Of a stretch of 64,000 nt of DNA, positions 60,808 through 64,000 are shown one piece after another. The notes beneath the pieces were generated by a model. The model made no database searches. It saw only the letters and a program-made list of their open reading frames with translations, and was not told where the DNA came from. A program made the position numbers and the translations under genes. Positions within the stretch are counted from its first letter, which is position 1, and the number at the start of each line of letters is the position of its first letter. Source of the stretch: Brachymonas wangyanguii (GTDB lineage Bacteria > Pseudomonadota > Gammaproteobacteria > Burkholderiales > Burkholderiaceae_C); contig NZ_CP173677.1 in NCBI RefSeq assembly GCF_045055315.1, forward strand, positions 930,001-994,000, given 5' to 3'.

Positions 60808-61524
60808 ATGAGCAAAACCCTGTTGAAAATCAGTGGACTGGAAGTGGCCTACGGCGGCATCAATGCGGTCAAGGGCATCGACCTGGAAGTGCGCGAGGGC
60901 GAACTGGTCTCGCTGATCGGCTCCAACGGTGCCGGCAAGACCACCACCATGAAGGCGATCACCGGGCTGCAGCCGGTGCGCAACGGCGATATCCAGTTCC
61001 TGGGCAAGAGCATCCGCGGCAAGGGCGCCTGGGATATTGCCCGGGCAGGGCTGGTGATGATTCCGGAAGGACGCGGCATCTTCACGCGCATGAGCATCAT
61101 CGAGAACCTGCAGATGGGCGCCTTCCTGCGCAAGGACAAGGCCGCCGTGGCACAGGATATGGAGCGCATGCTGGAGTTGTTCCCGCGGCTGAAGGAACGC
61201 CGTGCCCAATTGGCCGGCACCATGTCCGGCGGCGAGCAGCAGATGCTGGCGATGGCGCGTGGCCTGATGGCACGTCCGCGCCTGTTGCTGCTGGATGAGC
61301 CATCCATGGGCTTGTCACCGATCATGGTGGACAAGATCTTCGAGGTGGTGCAGGACGTGCACCAGCGCGGCATGACGCTGTTGCTGGTGGAACAGAACGC
61401 CAGCCGTGCGCTGTCGATTGCCGATCGCGGCTACGTGATGGAGTCGGGCGTGATGACCATGCAGGGCGAGGCAGGCAGCATGCTGGAGGATCCGCGCGTG
61501 CGTGCAGCCTATCTGGGCGAGTAA
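60808..61524 (+). CDS. livF: branched-chain amino acid ABC transporter ATPase LivF
   Basis: A 238-residue ATPase. Walker A is SLIGSNGAGKTTTMKAI, the signature MSGGEQQMLAMARGLM, and Walker B RLLLLDEPSMGLSPIMVDKIF. GLVMIPEGRGIFTRMSIIENLQMGA is LivF-typical. It is the last gene of the livHMGF cassette, 13 bp after livG. Confidence 0.97.
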   Translation: MSKTLLKISGLEVAYGGINAVKGIDLEVREGELVSLIGSNGAGKTTTMKAITGLQPVRNGDIQFLGKSIRGKGAWDIARAGLVMIPEGRGIFTRMSIIENLQMGAFLRKDKAAVAQDMERMLELFPRLKERRAQLAGTMSGGEQQMLAMARGLMARPRLLLLDEPSMGLSPIMVDKIFEVVQDVHQRGMTLLLVEQNASRALSIADRGYVMESGVMTMQGEAGSMLEDPRVRAAYLGE

Positions 61525-61623
61525 ACTGGCTTGCGGGACTATTTCACGTTTTTTGGATGTTTATTTCCGCATGAAACATGTGTGATGGCGTAATGATCAT
61601 TGCTTCCGGCAACAATTTCAGAT

Positions 61624-62025
61624 ATGCCGGATCCCCTGATTACCAGTACCAGGCCATTTGAGTGCCTGGATTTTTATACCCGAGTGCTCAAGCTGCAGCA
61701 TGTTCCGAACCTGGAGCTCGATGCCTGCATGGCACAGGCGTATGCTGGCTATGTATTCCGATTGAGCCCGGGCAGCATCCAGCTGGTCGAAGTCCAGCGA
61801 CAGCTTGCCGAAAATAGCGTTGATGCGCACATGAACCCTGTGATGCAGGAGTTCTACTTCCTGGCGTCCCAGCCGGTGTCCGCGATTTCTACCCGCCTGC
61901 AGCGCGAAGGCTGGGTCAACTTCCAGGGACCGGTGCTGTACGAGGGCAGAATCAGTGGCTTGCGCATCCTGCGCGTGCTGGATCCTGACGGTAACCGCTT
62001 GCGGCTGGTCGAGCTCTGCTACTGA
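61624..62025 (+). CDS. glyoxalase/VOC-fold protein
   Basis: A 133-residue single-domain VOC-like protein. The first beta-alpha-beta unit is STRPFECLDFYTRVLKLQHVPNLELDACMA, and the last is RISGLRILRVLDPDGNRLRLVEL, the usual close with its acidic metal ligand. The substrate is unknown. No strong ribosome-binding site is seen for this ATG; a TTG eight codons upstream is an alternative. It lies 99 bp after livF and converges on the oxidoreductase gene. Confidence 0.7.
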   Translation: MPDPLITSTRPFECLDFYTRVLKLQHVPNLELDACMAQAYAGYVFRLSPGSIQLVEVQRQLAENSVDAHMNPVMQEFYFLASQPVSAISTRLQREGWVNFQGPVLYEGRISGLRILRVLDPDGNRLRLVELCY

Positions 62026-62040
62026 ACCAGCCGCTATTAC

Positions 62041-63090
62041 TCAGGCTTGCGGATCCGCCTTGTCCTTTAGCGAGGTAAAGGCATCGGCAAAGAAGTTGTC
62101 CGGATCCAGCTGGTGGCTGGCAATGGCGCGTTCCTTGGCGGCATCCACCATGGCGGGAGCGCCACAGGCATAGAGCTGGGCATCGCGCATGTCCGGGTTC
62201 TCCTGCAGCATCACGTTCAGCGCCAGGCCACTCAGGCCGGTCCAGCCGTCTTCCGGCAGGGCATCGGAAATCACCGGCACATAGCGTACCTGCGGATGGC
62301 GCGCGCAATAGTCCGTGATCCAGTCGTGCATGTAGACGTCGGCCGGGCGGCGCGCGCCCCAGTAGAGCACTGCATGGCGCTGGCTGCCGGTGTGTGCCAT
62401 GTGTTCCAGCATGGCCTTGATCGGGGCAAAGCCGGTGCCGGAGGCCAGAAAGATCAGCGGGCCCTGGCCGTCTTCTTCGCGCAGGTGGAAGCTGCCGAAC
62501 GGACCTTCGATGCGCAGGATTTCCTTTTCCTTCATGCCGTCGAACACATGGTCGGTGAACTTGCCGCCGGGCATGTGGCGCACATGCAGATCGACACGCG
62601 GCTGCGCCGGATCGATGTCCTGCGGGGCGGTGGCCATGGAATAGCTGCGGCGCTGGCCATCGGCCAGCAGGAAATCGATGTACTGGCCGGCGTGGTATTG
62701 CAGCGGTGCATTGGTCGGCAACTGCAGGGTGATCTGCATCACGTCATCGGCCAGGCGCGCCAGGCCCATCACGCGCGCCGGCATCTTGCGCACCGGGAAA
62801 GCGCCGGCTGCCGTCACCTGGCGCGATTCCAGCACCAGGTCGGACTGCGGTACGGCACGGCAGGCCAGCACCATGCCGGCTGCCAGTTCGGCCTCGGACA
62901 GGGCTTTTTCCTGATAGGGGTGGTGCGTGACCTCGCCGCTGATCTTCTTGCACTTGCAGGAGCCACAGGCACCATCCTTGCAGCCATAGGGCAGGCCGAT
63001 GGTCAGACGGATGCCGGCTTCGAGCACGGTTTCGCCGTCCAGAACCTCAAACTGGCGGCCGCTGGGCTGGATATGGACCTGGTATCCCAT
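62041..63090 (-). CDS. 2Fe-2S / FAD / NAD(P)H oxidoreductase (CDP-6-deoxy-delta-3,4-glucoseen reductase-like)
   Basis: A 349-residue three-domain reductase. An N-terminal plant-type ferredoxin domain has CKDGACGSCKC plus a downstream Cys (LACRA), then an FAD domain (RRSYSMATAP) and an NAD(P) domain (GTGFAPIKAMLEHM; YACGAPAMVDAAKERA). In betaproteobacteria this is usually annotated as the delta-3,4-glucoseen reductase AscD-like protein, but no deoxysugar genes are nearby, so general electron transfer is as likely. AGGAG precedes the ATG at 63090. Confidence 0.9.
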   Translation of the reverse strand: MGYQVHIQPSGRQFEVLDGETVLEAGIRLTIGLPYGCKDGACGSCKCKKISGEVTHHPYQEKALSEAELAAGMVLACRAVPQSDLVLESRQVTAAGAFPVRKMPARVMGLARLADDVMQITLQLPTNAPLQYHAGQYIDFLLADGQRRSYSMATAPQDIDPAQPRVDLHVRHMPGGKFTDHVFDGMKEKEILRIEGPFGSFHLREEDGQGPLIFLASGTGFAPIKAMLEHMAHTGSQRHAVLYWGARRPADVYMHDWITDYCARHPQVRYVPVISDALPEDGWTGLSGLALNVMLQENPDMRDAQLYACGAPAMVDAAKERAIASHQLDPDNFFADAFTSLKDKADPQA

Positions 63091-63243
63091 GGGGGGTGTT
63101 CTCCTGCAAAAATCGGATGGAAAAGGGCGGCTCCACTCGGGAGCCATCATGCTTTATTGTCCTGTATCTTGGGGCTCCCTGATGGGTGCAGGGTCAGTCG
63201 CTGCTACATTCGGGGCTGCCTGAGCCTGTCATGATGCTGTTCC

Positions 63244-64000
63244 ATGTCCTTGTTCCGTCCCCGCACCGTTGATCCCGAGACCCGACGCCCGCGCGCATGG
63301 CCGGCCCGTTTCCGCCGCCAGCGTCTGCTGATAGTCGGCTGTGGCGATGTCGGTGCGCGCGTGGTGCGGCAAGCCGTGCCACGCCGCGGCGTGCAGCTGC
63401 TGGCATTGAGCAGCCAGCCGCAGCGGCTGGCTGCGCTGCGCACACAGGGGCTGGCGGTGCTGTCCGGCAACCTGGACCAGCCGCACAGCCTGCGCCGGCT
63501 GGCTGGCTGGGCGCATCGCGTGCTGCATCTGGCGCCACCTGGTGCCGATGGTGGCGCATTGGACCTGCGCACACGCACCCTGGTGCAGGCCTTGCGGCGT
63601 GGCCGACAACCCTTGCAACTGGCCTATGGCAGCACCAGCGGTGTCTATGGCAACCGCCACGGTGCTTTGCTGCGTGAAACCGATATCGTGGCCCCCGCCA
63701 CCGATCGCGCGCGCCGCCGCGTGCATGCCGAACAGACCCTGCGCCGCTGGGGCCGGCAAGGCCTGGGCCAGCCTGCCATCAGCATCCTGCGCATACCGGG
63801 CATCTACGCGCCAGACCGGCCACAAGGCACGCCGCGTGAACGCCTGTTGCGTGGCACACCGGCCTTGCAGCCGCAGGATGACAGCTACAGCAACCACATC
63901 CATGCCGATGACCTGGCGCGTGCCTGCTGGTTGGCGTTATGGCGTGGCCGGCCACAGCGCATCGTGCACGTGAACGACGATGCGCGCCTGAAAATGGGGG
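63244..64000 (+). CDS. NAD-dependent epimerase/dehydratase, YeeZ-like (partial)
   Basis: The frame opens at ATG 63244 and has no stop before the window ends, so at least 252 residues are visible. It is an extended SDR with a nucleotide-binding LLIVGCGDVGARVVRQAV, then AYGSTSGVYGN in place of the usual Ser/Tyr region, and YSNHIHADDLARACW near the end. The first ~30 residues are an Arg/Pro-rich extension before the Rossmann fold. The substrate is unknown. It is divergent from the oxidoreductase. Confidence 0.85.
   Translation, partial: MSLFRPRTVDPETRRPRAWPARFRRQRLLIVGCGDVGARVVRQAVPRRGVQLLALSSQPQRLAALRTQGLAVLSGNLDQPHSLRRLAGWAHRVLHLAPPGADGGALDLRTRTLVQALRRGRQPLQLAYGSTSGVYGNRHGALLRETDIVAPATDRARRRVHAEQTLRRWGRQGLGQPAISILRIPGIYAPDRPQGTPRERLLRGTPALQPQDDSYSNHIHADDLARACWLALWRGRPQRIVHVNDDARLKMG

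Overview
The window reads as chromosome of a GC-rich betaproteobacterium of the order Burkholderiales, probably Alcaligenaceae-like. The main support is the uninterrupted block yceD-rpmF-plsX-fabH-fabD-fabG-acpP-fabF-(ygfX-like)-rpoE-rseA-rseB-mucD-lepA-lepB-rnc-era-recO-pdxJ-acpS-nagZ, plus a short H-NS protein ending in WTGRGKPPKWI. The genus is not determined here.

Left flank (1-7640): the tail of an MFS-type transporter leads into a tight plus-strand cluster of a DUF3833 lipoprotein, an SDR, an NTF2-like protein, a GST-like protein and a DNA photolyase. Next come a LysR-type regulator that has lost its DNA-binding domain, a complete IS3-family element (4555-5873), and an eptA-type lipid A phosphoethanolamine transferase. 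A PmrA-box-like direct repeat (CTTAAG-N5-CCTAAG) lies just upstream of eptA.

Integrated element (7649-18449): a compact 10.8-kb element sits in the 3' end of a tRNA-Ser(UGA) gene and is bounded by a 15-bp direct repeat. All its genes are on the minus strand: integrase, an unknown protein, AlpA, a tiny leader ORF, a CHC2-type primase, a DUF3987 ATPase, a repeat-encoded small protein, then major capsid, prohead protease, portal, HNH endonuclease, TerS, TerL, head-tail connector and head-tail adaptor. It has no tail, lysis or lysogeny-maintenance genes. This is the architecture of a capsid-forming phage-inducible chromosomal island (cf-PICI), a satellite that builds and fills its own heads and takes tails from a helper phage. 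Its non-coding DNA holds an inverted array of GGCTAA/TTAGCC iterons, a palindrome-covered capsid promoter, repeated ATCCCACC octamers and a 60-bp-spaced direct repeat.

Middle (18436-29100): tRNA-Ser, a TonB-C-like lipoprotein, a hemerythrin protein, a small cytochrome c, cobA/sumT, dcd, a YpfJ-type metallopeptidase, an RhlE-type helicase, apaH, a CNNM/CorC protein, hns, a tetrapyrrole-methylase protein and yceF (Maf).

Right (28497-64000): the fatty-acid and phospholipid initiation operon runs into the sigma-E envelope-stress operon (rpoE-rseA-rseB-mucD) and then translation, secretion and RNA-processing genes (lepA-lepB-rnc-era-recO). A chain of ATGA-overlapping genes (recO-pdxJ-hydrolase-acpS) follows, then nagZ, an RsmB-like methyltransferase, rpmB-rpmG and trxB on the minus strand, a Crp-type regulator, ftsK, lolA and rarA. 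A branched-chain amino-acid ABC cassette (livHMGF, no binding protein), a small VOC protein, a ferredoxin-type oxidoreductase and an NAD-dependent epimerase cut by the window end complete it.
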